Shown: positions 8,278 to 17,011 of the stretch, in pieces
Layout: each line of letters begins with the position of its first letter
How positions within the stretch are numbered: the first letter of the stretch is position 1
DNA from: a virus
Virus record (IMG/VR): IMGVR_UViG_3300027704_003403
Span: 1-34,246 of that record
Direction: 5' to 3' (one strand)
Length of the DNA: 34,246 nucleotides
The notes under the pieces: generated by a model
Databases searched by the model: none
What the model was told of the DNA's origin: nothing
Seen by the model: the letters and a program-made list of their open reading frames with translations, nothing else
Position numbers and translations under genes: made by a program

Positions 8278-8583
8278 ATGGCAAATAGATATAATAGGTT
8301 AGAGCAATTACATACTTCAAGCGGTAGACGATACCGTATCAACGCCGTATATCCAGAAATCACTGAATCAGCAGAAGATACTTATATTATTACAACAGGA
8401 GGAGACAGGTATGATAGCTTAGCTCAAAAGTTTTATAACGACCAGTCATTATGGTGGGTAATTGCTATGGCAAATAACTCAAAAAAGGATGGATTAATTG
8501 TAAAACCAGGAATACAACTACGCATACCGGCAGATGGACCAGGAGCTAAAGATGCATTTGACCTTTTAAATGAAACTAGATAA
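8278..8583 (+). CDS. LysM-domain baseplate protein (T4 gp53-like)
   Basis: 101 residues. The core DTYIITTGGDRYDSLAQKFY, NDQSLWWVIAMANN and VKPGIQLRIP is a LysM-type fold: a threshold strand, D-S-L-A-x-K-F-Y, then W-x-I-A-x-A-N and a P-G-x-x-L-R-I-P close. In contractile tails such proteins (T4 gp53, P2 gpX) join wedges or bind the hub in the baseplate. The TAA of this gene overlaps the ATG of the next by one base (TAATG), suggesting coupled translation. The alternative is a peptidoglycan-binding hub protein. Confidence 0.75.
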   Translation: MANRYNRLEQLHTSSGRRYRINAVYPEITESAEDTYIITTGGDRYDSLAQKFYNDQSLWWVIAMANNSKKDGLIVKPGIQLRIPADGPGAKDAFDLLNETR

Positions 8584-10733
8584 TGGCAAAACAAGTTTTT
8601 GGATCTGGCCTTGACTCTAGAGTAGCAAAACAAATTGGGGTTAGAGAAGCAGTATTCGCAAAAAAAAATAGTAGAACAACCACCGATATAGCATTCCTTA
8701 ATGGGAGCACTGCTTGGGTGAGGTTAAGTTCTTCTGTTAATACTTTAGATAGTTATACACCATCCCCACAAGAACAAGGAACAGCAAGTCAAGCATCCTG
8801 TAATGAAGGAGAAAAGAATCTTGCAAACAGTCTAATATTATTTGGAGGAACATTAACACCAGAGCATAAGTTGAGAGCAGGTTTTGGAAACGAATCGTCT
8901 ACTAGTACTTCAAAATCAGCTTACCATAAGTCTAAATCAACAGGTTTTAGACCTATGCCCGGTATAACTTCTATTTCAGTAGCATCCAAAGGAGAATTCG
9001 GATCTTTAAAAGAGTCTAATATTAAACTTAAAGTATGGTCCAGAGAAGATCTAGACGATATGGATAGAGTATATTTCAGAGTAGGTTATTCAGCTCTATT
9101 AGAATTTGGCCATTCTGTGTACCTTAGTAATCAAGGAGAGATTCAAACAATATCTAAGAAAGTAGGAGTAGACAGTTTCTTTTCTTCTAATTCTTCCGAA
9201 CAAGTAGTTACGGAAATAGATAATATGAAAAAGAAATACGATTTCAATTATGAAGCATTATTTGGATTCGTTACTAATTTTTCTTGGACTTTAAATAGTG
9301 ATGGTAGTTACGATTGTTCTATTAAATTAGTTTCAAAAGGAGTTATTATAGAAGCATCAAAAGAAACTACTACTGTATCTCAAGAGGTAAAAGAAAAACA
9401 AGATGAACAAAAAGCAGAAGCAGATACACAGAAATTAAAATCTCTTCTACATTATATATTATACCAGGTTGAAGGCTGGACTATACTAGGACCTGTTAGT
9501 AATTTAGGAGAAGTTTTTACCCTATCTGAAAATGAACAGCTAAAAGGTAAAGTTAATAGGTTAAATGAACCATTCGCTGGATCTTCAGTATCAGTAGGGA
9601 CAGGTAACTATATGTTTACTAGAGCATTTTATAATGACCGTATCTCGATTAAGTACGTTAGGTTAAACTTTTTATTAAAAATGCTTAATGCATTTGTTAT
9701 GGTTAAAGACAAAACCGGTCAAACAATTTGTGGATTTGAAGAAGACAGTGTAGAACCTTATACAACATACCCCGGTCACTTTACATGTGATCCATTAGCT
9801 GTGTTGATACCTAAAACTAGTACTACTCACGGGTATGCTAAATTTGAAAAAGACGGTGTACACGATGGAATATGCTCAAGCTCAGCAGGAGGAACAGACC
9901 ATATTGCTAATATTTCTATTAGTACCCATGTACTTAAGGACTTATTAGACCAAATGCTTGATTCACCTCCAGAACCAGGAACAGGTATATTTGAATTTAT
10001 GGAAAAAGTACTTTCCACAATTAACTTTGCTTTAGGAGGTATTAATAACCTTTCTATTTTTTACGATGATGTAACTCAATTACATAAGATTATAGATAAA
10101 ACAGCACCAGGGTTAGTAAAAGGGGGAAAAACAGCTCCAAAAATCAATATATCAGGATTAGGAGCAACCGTACTTGACGTTTCAGTTAATAGTGAAATAA
10201 CAAGTGAAATGTCTAGCATGGTAGCAATTGCAGCACAAGCCGGAACAGGGAAGTATAAAGCTAACTTACAAAACATACTTGCCTGGAATAGAGGATGTAT
10301 AGATAGACACCATACTTTTAAAGCAACCGGTGATACAGGTAATAGTTCAACAGATACAGAGACACAAGAAAGAGAAGTACCATTTGGAGAAAGATTTAAG
10401 GAGGCCTGGGAAAAGATAAACAGTACGACTGGTGATATTAACCCGGAAATATGGAGTACTCTAAAATCAGAAGCTCAAGATGTAATTTTAGCCGGTTTAA
10501 GAAAAAATAAATTTTCATCTAGTATCCCCAATACTATACCAATGCCTATTTCACTTAATATTAAATTATTAGGTATAGGAGGCTGGAAAGTAGGTCAGTG
10601 TTTTAAATTAGATTCTAGTATTATACCGTCACAGTATAAGGAATGGGGGTTTTTGATAGTAAAAGCAGATCAGGAGATTGGCACAGATAATAAATGGGTA
10701 ACTACGATTGCAGGAAAAATGTTTAAACTATAA
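8583..10733 (+). CDS. Baseplate hub-like structural protein
   Basis: 716 residues. The part from residues about 120 to 260 (GFRPMPGITSISVASKGEFG, KLKVWSREDLDDMDRVYFRV, LLEFGHSVYLSNQGEIQTIS) is a regular beta-rich domain I associate with large virion proteins. The C-terminus (IPMPISLNIKLLGIGGWKVG, then a substrate-like loop and KADQEIGTDNKWVTTIAGKM) resembles the last domain of gp27/gpD-type hub proteins, where a strand is followed by a W-x-T-T-x-x-G close. A Glu/Lys-rich helix (about 262-285) separates the halves. It lies last but one in the tail operon after the LysM gene, where a hub gene would be expected. There is no visible lysozyme motif. Confidence 0.5.
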   Translation: MAKQVFGSGLDSRVAKQIGVREAVFAKKNSRTTTDIAFLNGSTAWVRLSSSVNTLDSYTPSPQEQGTASQASCNEGEKNLANSLILFGGTLTPEHKLRAGFGNESSTSTSKSAYHKSKSTGFRPMPGITSISVASKGEFGSLKESNIKLKVWSREDLDDMDRVYFRVGYSALLEFGHSVYLSNQGEIQTISKKVGVDSFFSSNSSEQVVTEIDNMKKKYDFNYEALFGFVTNFSWTLNSDGSYDCSIKLVSKGVIIEASKETTTVSQEVKEKQDEQKAEADTQKLKSLLHYILYQVEGWTILGPVSNLGEVFTLSENEQLKGKVNRLNEPFAGSSVSVGTGNYMFTRAFYNDRISIKYVRLNFLLKMLNAFVMVKDKTGQTICGFEEDSVEPYTTYPGHFTCDPLAVLIPKTSTTHGYAKFEKDGVHDGICSSSAGGTDHIANISISTHVLKDLLDQMLDSPPEPGTGIFEFMEKVLSTINFALGGINNLSIFYDDVTQLHKIIDKTAPGLVKGGKTAPKINISGLGATVLDVSVNSEITSEMSSMVAIAAQAGTGKYKANLQNILAWNRGCIDRHHTFKATGDTGNSSTDTETQEREVPFGERFKEAWEKINSTTGDINPEIWSTLKSEAQDVILAGLRKNKFSSSIPNTIPMPISLNIKLLGIGGWKVGQCFKLDSSIIPSQYKEWGFLIVKADQEIGTDNKWVTTIAGKMFKL

Positions 10734-10736
10734 GTA

Positions 10737-11261
10737 ATGTACATACCAAAACACAAACTTAAAGTAGGGGGAAAAGTACCCGGTAAATTGATCGACATGG
10801 TTACAGGTCGTCAGTTCCTAGGCAAGTATGTTCAGGGCCCAGACAAGAAGTATTACAAAGGAACCGAGATTACAAGCAAATCAGTAGAATTAACACTACA
10901 GAAGGATAAGTCTGCAGAAGAAAAAGCACTCGGAATTAGTACAGTACATGTAACTCCTTCAGCAGCAGATTATACGAAAGGGATATTTGTAAGGTACTTT
11001 GTAAAAGATTCAAGACTAAATAGAGTAGTTGAGGTAGATAAGCCTAAATACGTAGAACAAAGAAAAGCAGGTAAACTATACCGTAGAACATTAAAAGTAG
11101 CATGGTATATCACAGGAGACCCTGAAGATCAAACAATTAAAGGATATGTATATCCAGGATTAAAGAAAAAGAATCAAGACGTAATAAATAAAGCAGAAAT
11201 AATCCTATCAGGAATTGGTAAGCAAGTACTTACTGATACATCTCAATTTGTAAAAAAGTAG
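10737..11261 (+). CDS. Unknown tail-operon protein
   Basis: 174 residues, basic, no membrane segment, not recognised. The first 65 residues are beta-rich with many Gly and Lys (KVGGKVPGKLIDMVTGRQFL; GKYVQGPDKKYYKG). The middle contains YTKGIFVRYFVKDSRLNRVV and a YRRTLKVAWYITGDPEDQTI segment. The start lies 3 nt after the hub-like stop, so it is the last gene of the late tail operon and probably a small baseplate or assembly component. The stop is followed by the promoter region of the DNA polymerase. Confidence 0.6.
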   Translation: MYIPKHKLKVGGKVPGKLIDMVTGRQFLGKYVQGPDKKYYKGTEITSKSVELTLQKDKSAEEKALGISTVHVTPSAADYTKGIFVRYFVKDSRLNRVVEVDKPKYVEQRKAGKLYRRTLKVAWYITGDPEDQTIKGYVYPGLKKKNQDVINKAEIILSGIGKQVLTDTSQFVKK

Positions 11262-11287
11262 GAAAGAGTAGTTTATTCAGTTTTTAA

Positions 11288-11300
11288 TTCTTATATTGTA
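11288..11300 (+). promoter_or_regulatory. Promoter of the DNA polymerase gene (TTCTTATATTGTA)
   Basis: The 12-base core TTCTTATATTGT is identical to that at 13128-13139 and 25045-25056. The -7 box TATATTG is at 11292-11298. No TTG is found 20 nt upstream (TAGTTT instead), so the -33 side is weaker than in the related sites. Confidence 0.55.
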
Positions 11301-11316
11301 CTAAAGGTTATAATAA

Positions 11317-12642
11317 GTGTTTTATATAATAGAAGAAGAAACTAAACTTGAACGTTTAGAACGGTTGATGAAGATAGGAGTATATGTAGATATAATCTCC
11401 TCTAATGACTTATACCACCCTAAACTAGCTACTACAGTAGCAGTCTACATAAGAACTTTAAGTAGTAAGCACGGATTTATAATTCCTATTAATCACGATG
11501 AGGGTATTAGTGTAGCTAAAGACCGTATCTACAAGGTTTTAAAATCTGCCGATAAACTATATACATTAGATAAGAAGAAGTTGTTATACCACTTTAATTT
11601 ACAGGCAGCAATAGATCTTTCACTGCTTTACTCTATGACTAAATTTAATAAATTAGAGTATACTAGAGAAAATAATACACTAAACTATTTTTATAATAAA
11701 TTTAGCGACTTCCCTAATATAAATCAACTCATACCTATATCAAAATTACATGAGTCCTGTGAAAAAGTATTTAATCAAGTTAAGCATGTTATCGATACTG
11801 AAATACCTTCTGGTTTTGAGTTTTATAACAATACAGCAACTAATGTATTCTACCTATTAGAACAAAGCGGAATCGGAGTACACTACCAAGACTTTAAAGA
11901 TAACTTCAAACCCCGTAATCCACTATATAATATAAAAGACGATGTAGCCCTTACATCCTATAATCTATATAACTCTACTTCTAGACCTACAAATGCATTT
12001 AATAGTGTAAATTTTGCAGCAATACCAAAAGCAGATGAATATAGAAAGTGTTTTAAACCGCAGAACGATAAATTTATAGAGTTCGACTTCGACGGATATC
12101 ATTTAAGACTCCTCTCAGAACAGATAGATTATGAGTTAACCGCTGAATCAGCACATAAACAGTTAGCAAAGCATTACTTCGGTACAGAGGATATTTCTGA
12201 TGAACAGTACTTAGAAGCAAAACAGATTAACTTTCAAGCGATATATGGAAAAATTCCACCTGAACATAAAGGGTTAGATATCTTTAAACGTATACAGGAG
12301 TATATTGATAATATGTGGGCAACATACGAAAAAGACGGAGTAGTATATAACCCAGTATCAAATAAACCTTTTACAAAGGAACTAAAAGAAATGCATCCTG
12401 CTAAGTTAATGAACTATATGATGCAAAGTTTGGAGACCTCAAGAAATATTCTTATATTAAAAGAAGTATTCAGATACTTACAGAATAAAAAGACTAAAGC
12501 AGTTCTCTATACTTACGACTCTATACTATTTGACTTCAGTGAAGAAGACGGAGAAGAGTTTATGGAAGAGATAAAAGAAATACTTCAGACCGGGGAAAAG
12601 TACCCGATTAAATTTAAATTTTCAAAAGACCTATGTTTATAG
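11317..12642 (+). CDS. Divergent family A DNA polymerase
   Basis: 441 residues; phage replicative polymerase of the Pol I family. Motif A is DFDGYHLRLLS (Asp257), motif B has KQINFQAIYG (Lys302), motif C is YTYDSILFDF (Asp401). Both catalytic Asp and the motif B Lys, Phe and Tyr are kept, but the steric-gate Glu of QIELR is His, and the HDE of motif C is YDS. The N-terminal 150 residues look like a degenerate 3'-5' exonuclease: an IGVYVDIIS strand (Asp25) where D-x-E is expected, and LDKKKLLYHFNLQAAIDLSL later. The first acidic motif lacks its Glu, so proofreading is doubtful. The start is a GTG 17 nt after the promoter box; the next in-frame ATG would remove 17 residues. A separate 5'-3' exonuclease gene lies at 17012. 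Confidence 0.85.
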   Translation: MFYIIEEETKLERLERLMKIGVYVDIISSNDLYHPKLATTVAVYIRTLSSKHGFIIPINHDEGISVAKDRIYKVLKSADKLYTLDKKKLLYHFNLQAAIDLSLLYSMTKFNKLEYTRENNTLNYFYNKFSDFPNINQLIPISKLHESCEKVFNQVKHVIDTEIPSGFEFYNNTATNVFYLLEQSGIGVHYQDFKDNFKPRNPLYNIKDDVALTSYNLYNSTSRPTNAFNSVNFAAIPKADEYRKCFKPQNDKFIEFDFDGYHLRLLSEQIDYELTAESAHKQLAKHYFGTEDISDEQYLEAKQINFQAIYGKIPPEHKGLDIFKRIQEYIDNMWATYEKDGVVYNPVSNKPFTKELKEMHPAKLMNYMMQSLETSRNILILKEVFRYLQNKKTKAVLYTYDSILFDFSEEDGEEFMEEIKEILQTGEKYPIKFKFSKDLCL

Positions 12643-12652
12643 AAATAACAAA

Positions 12653-12660
12653 TATTTATA
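12653..12660 (+). promoter_or_regulatory. Late promoter-like motif TATTTATA
   Basis: Only 12 nt separate the motif start from the ATG at 12665, so a transcript from it would be almost leaderless. Confidence 0.45.
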
Positions 12661-12664
12661 CGAA

Positions 12665-13120
12665 ATGGTAAGTGCTCTAAAATCACAATTTGATTACGAC
12701 ATCGAACCGCTATATATAAATGACGATATGAGTAACAAATTATTCTGTACCTTTGCTACGGGAGATACTTTAGAAGGAGTACTTACAGAAATCCAAGAAC
12801 GTTACAAGATCATATATAACAAAATCTTTGTCTTATATTCAAAAAGTCAGGATGAGTATATATGTACCTATAATGTGGATTTCGGTAATGTAGGCGCATT
12901 CTTAGATAATACTATATTAGTACATCGTAAGAAGGAATCAAATACACTTTATACTATTAACGCTTTAAATACGTTAATAAAGGAATTAAACGGTGGAGTA
13001 TTAGATACTTCATACCGTATAAACTGGACAGACTACAAGAATTGTGTGCTGTTAACTAAAGGTCCTGAATTAAAAAGAGTAAATACTAAACTTTTTAGGA
13101 TAATAGAGTTGGATAATTGA
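12665..13120 (+). CDS. Unknown protein with late-type promoter
   Basis: 151 residues, not recognised. It is a mixed alpha/beta soluble protein with no membrane segment: LFCTFATGDTLEGVLTEIQE, ERYKIIYNKIFVLYSKSQDE, YICTYNVDFGNVGAFLDNTI. The fold looks like a small compact domain with two long strands. It sits between the DNA polymerase and SSB genes yet has the TATTTATA motif seen before structural genes, so it may be expressed late or in both phases. Start ATG at 12665 follows a GAA spacer. No catalytic motif is seen. Confidence 0.6.
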   Translation: MVSALKSQFDYDIEPLYINDDMSNKLFCTFATGDTLEGVLTEIQERYKIIYNKIFVLYSKSQDEYICTYNVDFGNVGAFLDNTILVHRKKESNTLYTINALNTLIKELNGGVLDTSYRINWTDYKNCVLLTKGPELKRVNTKLFRIIELDN

Positions 13121-13139
13121 GATTAAGTTCTTATATTGT
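13109..13139 (+). promoter_or_regulatory. Bacteroidota-type promoter of the SSB gene
   Basis: TTG (13109-13111), 20-nt spacer, TATATTG (13132-13138), inside TTCTTATATTGT. The SSB ATG is 40 nt downstream. The TTG lies in the last codons of the upstream gene. Confidence 0.7.
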
Positions 13140-13178
13140 TTATAATATCAAATGTTTTAATTAATAAAAATAAGTTAT

Positions 13179-13964
13179 ATGGATTTAAATGCAATCAAGG
13201 CTAAGCTAGATGCCTTAAACTCTAACGGTCAAGAGAGAGAGAAAATTGACTACTCTAAGATTTTTTGGAAACCCCAACTAGGTAAGCAAACGATTAGAAT
13301 CGTACCATCTGCTTTTGATCCTGCATTTCCTTTTAAAGAGTTAAAGTTTCACTATGGTGTAGGAAAATACCCTATGGTAGCTTTATCTAACTTTGGAAAG
13401 CAAGACCCTATTGAGGAATTCGTAAAAGAGCTTAGAAAAACAAGCGATAAAGACAATTGGTCTCTATCAGGAAAACTTAACCCTAAAACTCGTGTATTCG
13501 CTCCAGTAGTAGTAAGAGGAGAAGAAGAAAAAGGAGTTAGATTATGGGGATTCGGTGTTACTATCTATAAAGCATTACTTGCTTTAGCAGAAGACGAAGA
13601 TATCGGAGATTTTACAGACGTACTACAAGGATGGGATATGGTAGTAGAAATGGCTCAAGGTAACCCTTACCCTGAAACATCAGTTCGAATTAAACCTAAA
13701 CAAACAGAATTATCATCTGATAATACTCAAGTTGACTTATGGTTAAAAGAACAACCTAATCCAATCGAAGTTCATAATCAGTACGATTACGAATTTATTA
13801 AGAAACAACTTCAAAATTACCTTAACCCAGGCTCAGGAGACGCAGAAGCACCAGCTACTAGTACTCCAGCAGCAACACCAGCAGCAGAACCTTTCACATT
13901 AGAAACGGCAGCAGCAGGTAATAAGGATACAGTTAGCAAGTTCGACGACTTGTTCAACGAGTAA
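13179..13964 (+). CDS. Single-stranded DNA-binding protein (T4 gp32-like)
   Basis: 261 residues. It starts with a short helical arm (MDLNAIKAKLDALNS), followed by KIDYSKIFWKPQLGKQTIRI, a GKYPMVALSNFGKQDPIEEF stretch and an RLWGFGVTIYKALLALAEDE motif, all typical of the gp32 core. After about residue 215 comes an Ala/Thr/Pro-rich linker and an acidic end (KFDDLFNE), the partner-binding tail. It coats single-stranded DNA during replication and recombination and organises polymerase, helicase and UvsX, whose genes are all nearby. The cysteine/histidine zinc cluster of T4 gp32 is not visible. It is transcribed from its own promoter and closed by a very strong terminator, suggesting high expression. 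Confidence 0.88.
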   Translation: MDLNAIKAKLDALNSNGQEREKIDYSKIFWKPQLGKQTIRIVPSAFDPAFPFKELKFHYGVGKYPMVALSNFGKQDPIEEFVKELRKTSDKDNWSLSGKLNPKTRVFAPVVVRGEEEKGVRLWGFGVTIYKALLALAEDEDIGDFTDVLQGWDMVVEMAQGNPYPETSVRIKPKQTELSSDNTQVDLWLKEQPNPIEVHNQYDYEFIKKQLQNYLNPGSGDAEAPATSTPAATPAAEPFTLETAAAGNKDTVSKFDDLFNE

Positions 13965-13970
13965 ATAATT

Positions 13971-13994
13971 AGGCCGCTTCGGCGGCCTTTTTTT
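13971..13994 (+). terminator. Strong rho-independent terminator with UUCG loop
   Basis: AGGCCGC (13971-13977), TTCG loop, GCGGCCT (13982-13988), then seven T (13988-13994). This is the most GC-rich stem in the window. Confidence 0.93.
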
Positions 13995-14018
13995 ATGTTC
14001 TAAATACCCTCATACAGT

Positions 14019-14047
14019 TTGTACTCCGAATAAAAATCACTATATTA
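14019..14047 (+). promoter_or_regulatory. Bacteroidota-type promoter of the recombinase operon
   Basis: TTG (14019-14021), 19-nt spacer, TATATTA (14041-14047), then TAGTATATAAAATTA before the uvsX start at 14066. The downstream part nearly repeats at the helicase promoter (19212). Confidence 0.68.
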
Positions 14048-14065
14048 TAGTATATAAAATTAGAT

Positions 14066-15136
14066 ATGGCAAAAAAACAAGAAACACTAGACAAAGCTAA
14101 AAAAGCTGTTAAGAGTAACTTTAATTTAGGTAACTTTAAAAAGAAAAAAGGCTTCGCTAACGCATCAGTAAAATTTAAAGAACAAGGATGGATTCCTCTT
14201 TCTAAAGCATTTCAAGAAATAACATCTTTACCTGGTATTCCAACCGGGCATATTACCTTATTAAGAGGTCATAGTGATACAGGTAAAACTACTGCATTAC
14301 TAGAAGCAGCAGTAAACGCACAAAAGCAAGGTGTACTACCTGTATTTATTATTTCAGAGATGAAATGGTCTTGGGAACATGCAAAAGAAATGGGCCTGGA
14401 GTTCGAAGAAGTAAAAGATGCGAACGGAGTAGTAACTGATTATGAAGGTTTCTTTTTGTACGCAGATAGAGGCACATTAAATACTATAGAAGAAGTAGCA
14501 GTTCACATGGCTGACTTAATAGATGAACAATCTAAAGGTAATTTACCTTATGATATGTGTTTCTTTTGGGATTCAATCGGCTCTATTCCTTGTGACTTAT
14601 CAGTAAGATCTAATAAGAACAATAACGAATGGAATGCAGGAGCTATGTCTACTCAATTCGGTAATAATCTTAATCAAAAGATTCTGTTATCAAGAAAAGA
14701 GAATGCACCGTATACTAATACTTTGGTAGCTATTAATAAAGTATGGACAATGAAACCTGAGCATCCTATGGGTCAACCTAAGTTGCAGAATAAAGGAGGA
14801 ATGTCTATGTGGTATGATGCTACATTAGTAGTTACGTTTGGTAATATTACAAACCCTGGTACTTCTAAAATTAAAGCTGTTAAAAACGGTCTTCAAGTAG
14901 AATTTGCTAAAAGAACTAACATTCAGATAGAAAAAAATCATATAGGAGGAGTCCAGTCAAGAGGTAGAGTAGTAATGACTTCACACGGTTTTATAGAAGA
15001 TGATAAGAAAGCAATTGATAAATACAGAGATGCCCATAAAGACTATTGGTTAAAACTTGTAGGATCTATAGATTTTGATCTAACTGAAGAAGGAGATCTA
15101 GAAGAAGAACGTATTACACCTAATATTCTAGATTAA
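14066..15136 (+). CDS. uvsX: UvsX/RecA-like recombinase
   Basis: 356 residues. The RecA core has the Walker A motif GHSDTGKTT (residues 68-76), then FIISEMKWSWEHAKEMGLEF, and a Walker B strand MCFFWDSIG with Asp169. Downstream are NAGAMSTQFGNNLNQKIL and NTLVAINKVW, the loop regions that contact DNA. The N-terminus is basic (many Lys in the first 45 residues) and the C-terminus acidic (EEGDLEEERI). The family forms filaments on single-stranded DNA for strand exchange in recombination-dependent replication, with the SSB encoded just upstream. The next gene starts at the base after its TAA, so translation is probably coupled. Confidence 0.9.
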   Translation: MAKKQETLDKAKKAVKSNFNLGNFKKKKGFANASVKFKEQGWIPLSKAFQEITSLPGIPTGHITLLRGHSDTGKTTALLEAAVNAQKQGVLPVFIISEMKWSWEHAKEMGLEFEEVKDANGVVTDYEGFFLYADRGTLNTIEEVAVHMADLIDEQSKGNLPYDMCFFWDSIGSIPCDLSVRSNKNNNEWNAGAMSTQFGNNLNQKILLSRKENAPYTNTLVAINKVWTMKPEHPMGQPKLQNKGGMSMWYDATLVVTFGNITNPGTSKIKAVKNGLQVEFAKRTNIQIEKNHIGGVQSRGRVVMTSHGFIEDDKKAIDKYRDAHKDYWLKLVGSIDFDLTEEGDLEEERITPNILD

Positions 15137-15760
15137 ATGGAATTTAGGCCTGTATTTAAAGACAAAGATGCTATGCCGGTATGGGAAATTACCGGTGTAG
15201 TTATACCTGAAATATTTGAAGAAGTATTATGTACAGAGAGTGATTGGGAATCGGCTAATAAAGTTTATAAAACACATGGAAATCACAACGACGGAAAGTT
15301 TATATACTCAGGTAATGCACTCCAAGAAGTAGATTATACCAAGATAATGAATCCTGTAGTTGACTTTTTAAAAATACAGGAAGATTATGATTTTAGATCC
15401 TCCTGGTCCGCTTGGAAATTTATCGACGCTATTGAAGCCCATAGAGATTGCAGAAAAATGGACATATGGAAAATGTTAGCTAATGCTGATCATGGAGCGC
15501 ATACTGATAATCTATTTATTATGGGAACAGTAATCTTAAATATAGCTGAAAATGCAGAAGGATCAGGTACAAAGTACTATGATAAATTAGGACCAAAAAC
15601 TAATGGCTTTCTCAGAGAGTTATATGAGTCTCCTGCAAAAAAAGGAACCGGAGTGTTACATATTAATACACATTCAACCTTACACAGAGGTCATAATAAT
15701 AGCGAACAAGACAGGTATGTTGCATATACTAACTTAATGAGCACAAGTGGACAGAAGTAG
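15137..15760 (+). CDS. 2-oxoglutarate/Fe(II)-dependent oxygenase-like protein
   Basis: 207 residues. The iron-binding triad is visible: HTD (His122, Asp124) and a distal His in LHRGH (His183 or His186), followed by DRYVAYTNL in which Arg193 would hold 2-oxoglutarate. Between them is the expected jelly-roll strand set (GTVILNIAENAEGSGTKYYD and GTGVLHINTHS). Such enzymes hydroxylate proteins, nucleic acids or small molecules; phages often carry them and the substrate is usually unknown. The gene abuts uvsX with no spacer and is followed 9 nt later by a radical SAM gene, so the two may act on the same target. The substrate cannot be told from sequence. Confidence 0.75.
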   Translation: MEFRPVFKDKDAMPVWEITGVVIPEIFEEVLCTESDWESANKVYKTHGNHNDGKFIYSGNALQEVDYTKIMNPVVDFLKIQEDYDFRSSWSAWKFIDAIEAHRDCRKMDIWKMLANADHGAHTDNLFIMGTVILNIAENAEGSGTKYYDKLGPKTNGFLRELYESPAKKGTGVLHINTHSTLHRGHNNSEQDRYVAYTNLMSTSGQK

Positions 15761-15769
15761 TATAATTAA

Positions 15770-17011
15770 ATGAAGAGAGAAATACAATATATACATGCTG
15801 AAATATCAACCCTATGTAACGCAGCATGTCCGTGTTGCCCAAGGTTTTTATTTAGTTCACCAACAGTAACTCCTGGATTAGAGCCTGGTTACATTTCATT
15901 CCCTAATTTTAAAAAGTTTTTTCCACCATCTATACTAGGTAGGACTAAATCTATTAATTTCTGCGGTAACCACGGAGATCCTGGAACAAACCCTGACCTA
16001 TACGAGATACTTGAGTACTGTAGCCAATTTAATGAGTTAAAAGTACAGATGCATACCAACGGAGGAATGAAATCAGCTCAATATTGGGGTAAAATAGGTA
16101 AACTAGCTCAAGGACGAAAGAATTGGACGATAATCTTTAGTATTGACGGACTAGCAGATACTAATCATATATACAGGAGAAATGTTAAGTGGGATAAACT
16201 AGAGAAGAATATAAAAGCAGTAGGGAAATATGCTTGTCATAATCATGGCTCTACAGGTTTTTTCTTTATATGGGAGTACCTAGTATTTGAACATAATCAA
16301 CATCAGCTTGAAGAAGCAACAACTCTAGCAAGAGACTTTGGGTTTACATCTATACAACTTAAACGCCCTCTTAATGTAGATGACGGAGTAAATCATACTG
16401 CAATAGCAGCACTAAATAGTGATGGGGAAGTAGACTACTGGATTAAACCAACCACGTTAAAGAATTACATGCCTCCTTATATTAAAGATTCAGCTTCCCT
16501 AAAATATGAGTCCCCCCTCCGTACACATAAGACTACCTTAATAGAGGCCGTAAATAAAGCATCTGGACCAGCGCTAAAGAAAATAAATTTCTCTGATAAA
16601 GTAACAGTAGAAGAAAATATAGAAGTAGCTAATAACTCAAAAATAATACCTCTATGCCAGTCTCAGGAGTATTACGTAGAAGCTTCTGGTCAAGTACATA
16701 AGTGTTGCTTTATAGCAACCGGATTTGATTCAGCAAAAAAACTATACCTTAAGGGAGACAGACCTAATGAAGGAGTTAGGCAGTACGTAGAGAAAATGCT
16801 GGAACTAGGCAATTTACTGAATTTACATCATACTGACTTAGAGACTATTGTAGAAGATAAAACAGTCCAAAAGCTATACGATAAAGGATGGAAAAAAACA
16901 GTAGAAGAAGGAAAATTAATGCAATGCGTAAATTACTGCGGAAGTAATAATACTCTAGCAGCGATCGAATCAATATTTAACGCACCTGAACTTAACAAAA
17001 CTAAAATCTAG
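15770..17011 (+). CDS. Radical SAM protein with SPASM/twitch-like C-terminal cluster site
   Basis: 413 residues. The N-terminal motif is CNAACPCC: Cys16, Cys20 and Cys23 fit CX3CX2C and bind the 4Fe-4S cluster that cleaves S-adenosylmethionine. Downstream are FCGNHGDPGTNPDLYEILEY (the GGEP-like region), MHTNGG and IIFSIDGLADTNHIYRRNVK, all typical of the radical SAM barrel. The C-terminal part has Cys296, Cys312, Cys313, Cys386 and Cys390 in a PLCQSQEYYVEASGQVHKCC pattern, as in SPASM or twitch domains that bind an auxiliary cluster and often modify peptides. It lies between a 2OG oxygenase and the exonuclease, each with little or no spacing. The substrate is unknown; no precursor peptide gene was identified. 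Confidence 0.85.
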   Translation: MKREIQYIHAEISTLCNAACPCCPRFLFSSPTVTPGLEPGYISFPNFKKFFPPSILGRTKSINFCGNHGDPGTNPDLYEILEYCSQFNELKVQMHTNGGMKSAQYWGKIGKLAQGRKNWTIIFSIDGLADTNHIYRRNVKWDKLEKNIKAVGKYACHNHGSTGFFFIWEYLVFEHNQHQLEEATTLARDFGFTSIQLKRPLNVDDGVNHTAIAALNSDGEVDYWIKPTTLKNYMPPYIKDSASLKYESPLRTHKTTLIEAVNKASGPALKKINFSDKVTVEENIEVANNSKIIPLCQSQEYYVEASGQVHKCCFIATGFDSAKKLYLKGDRPNEGVRQYVEKMLELGNLLNLHHTDLETIVEDKTVQKLYDKGWKKTVEEGKLMQCVNYCGSNNTLAAIESIFNAPELNKTKI

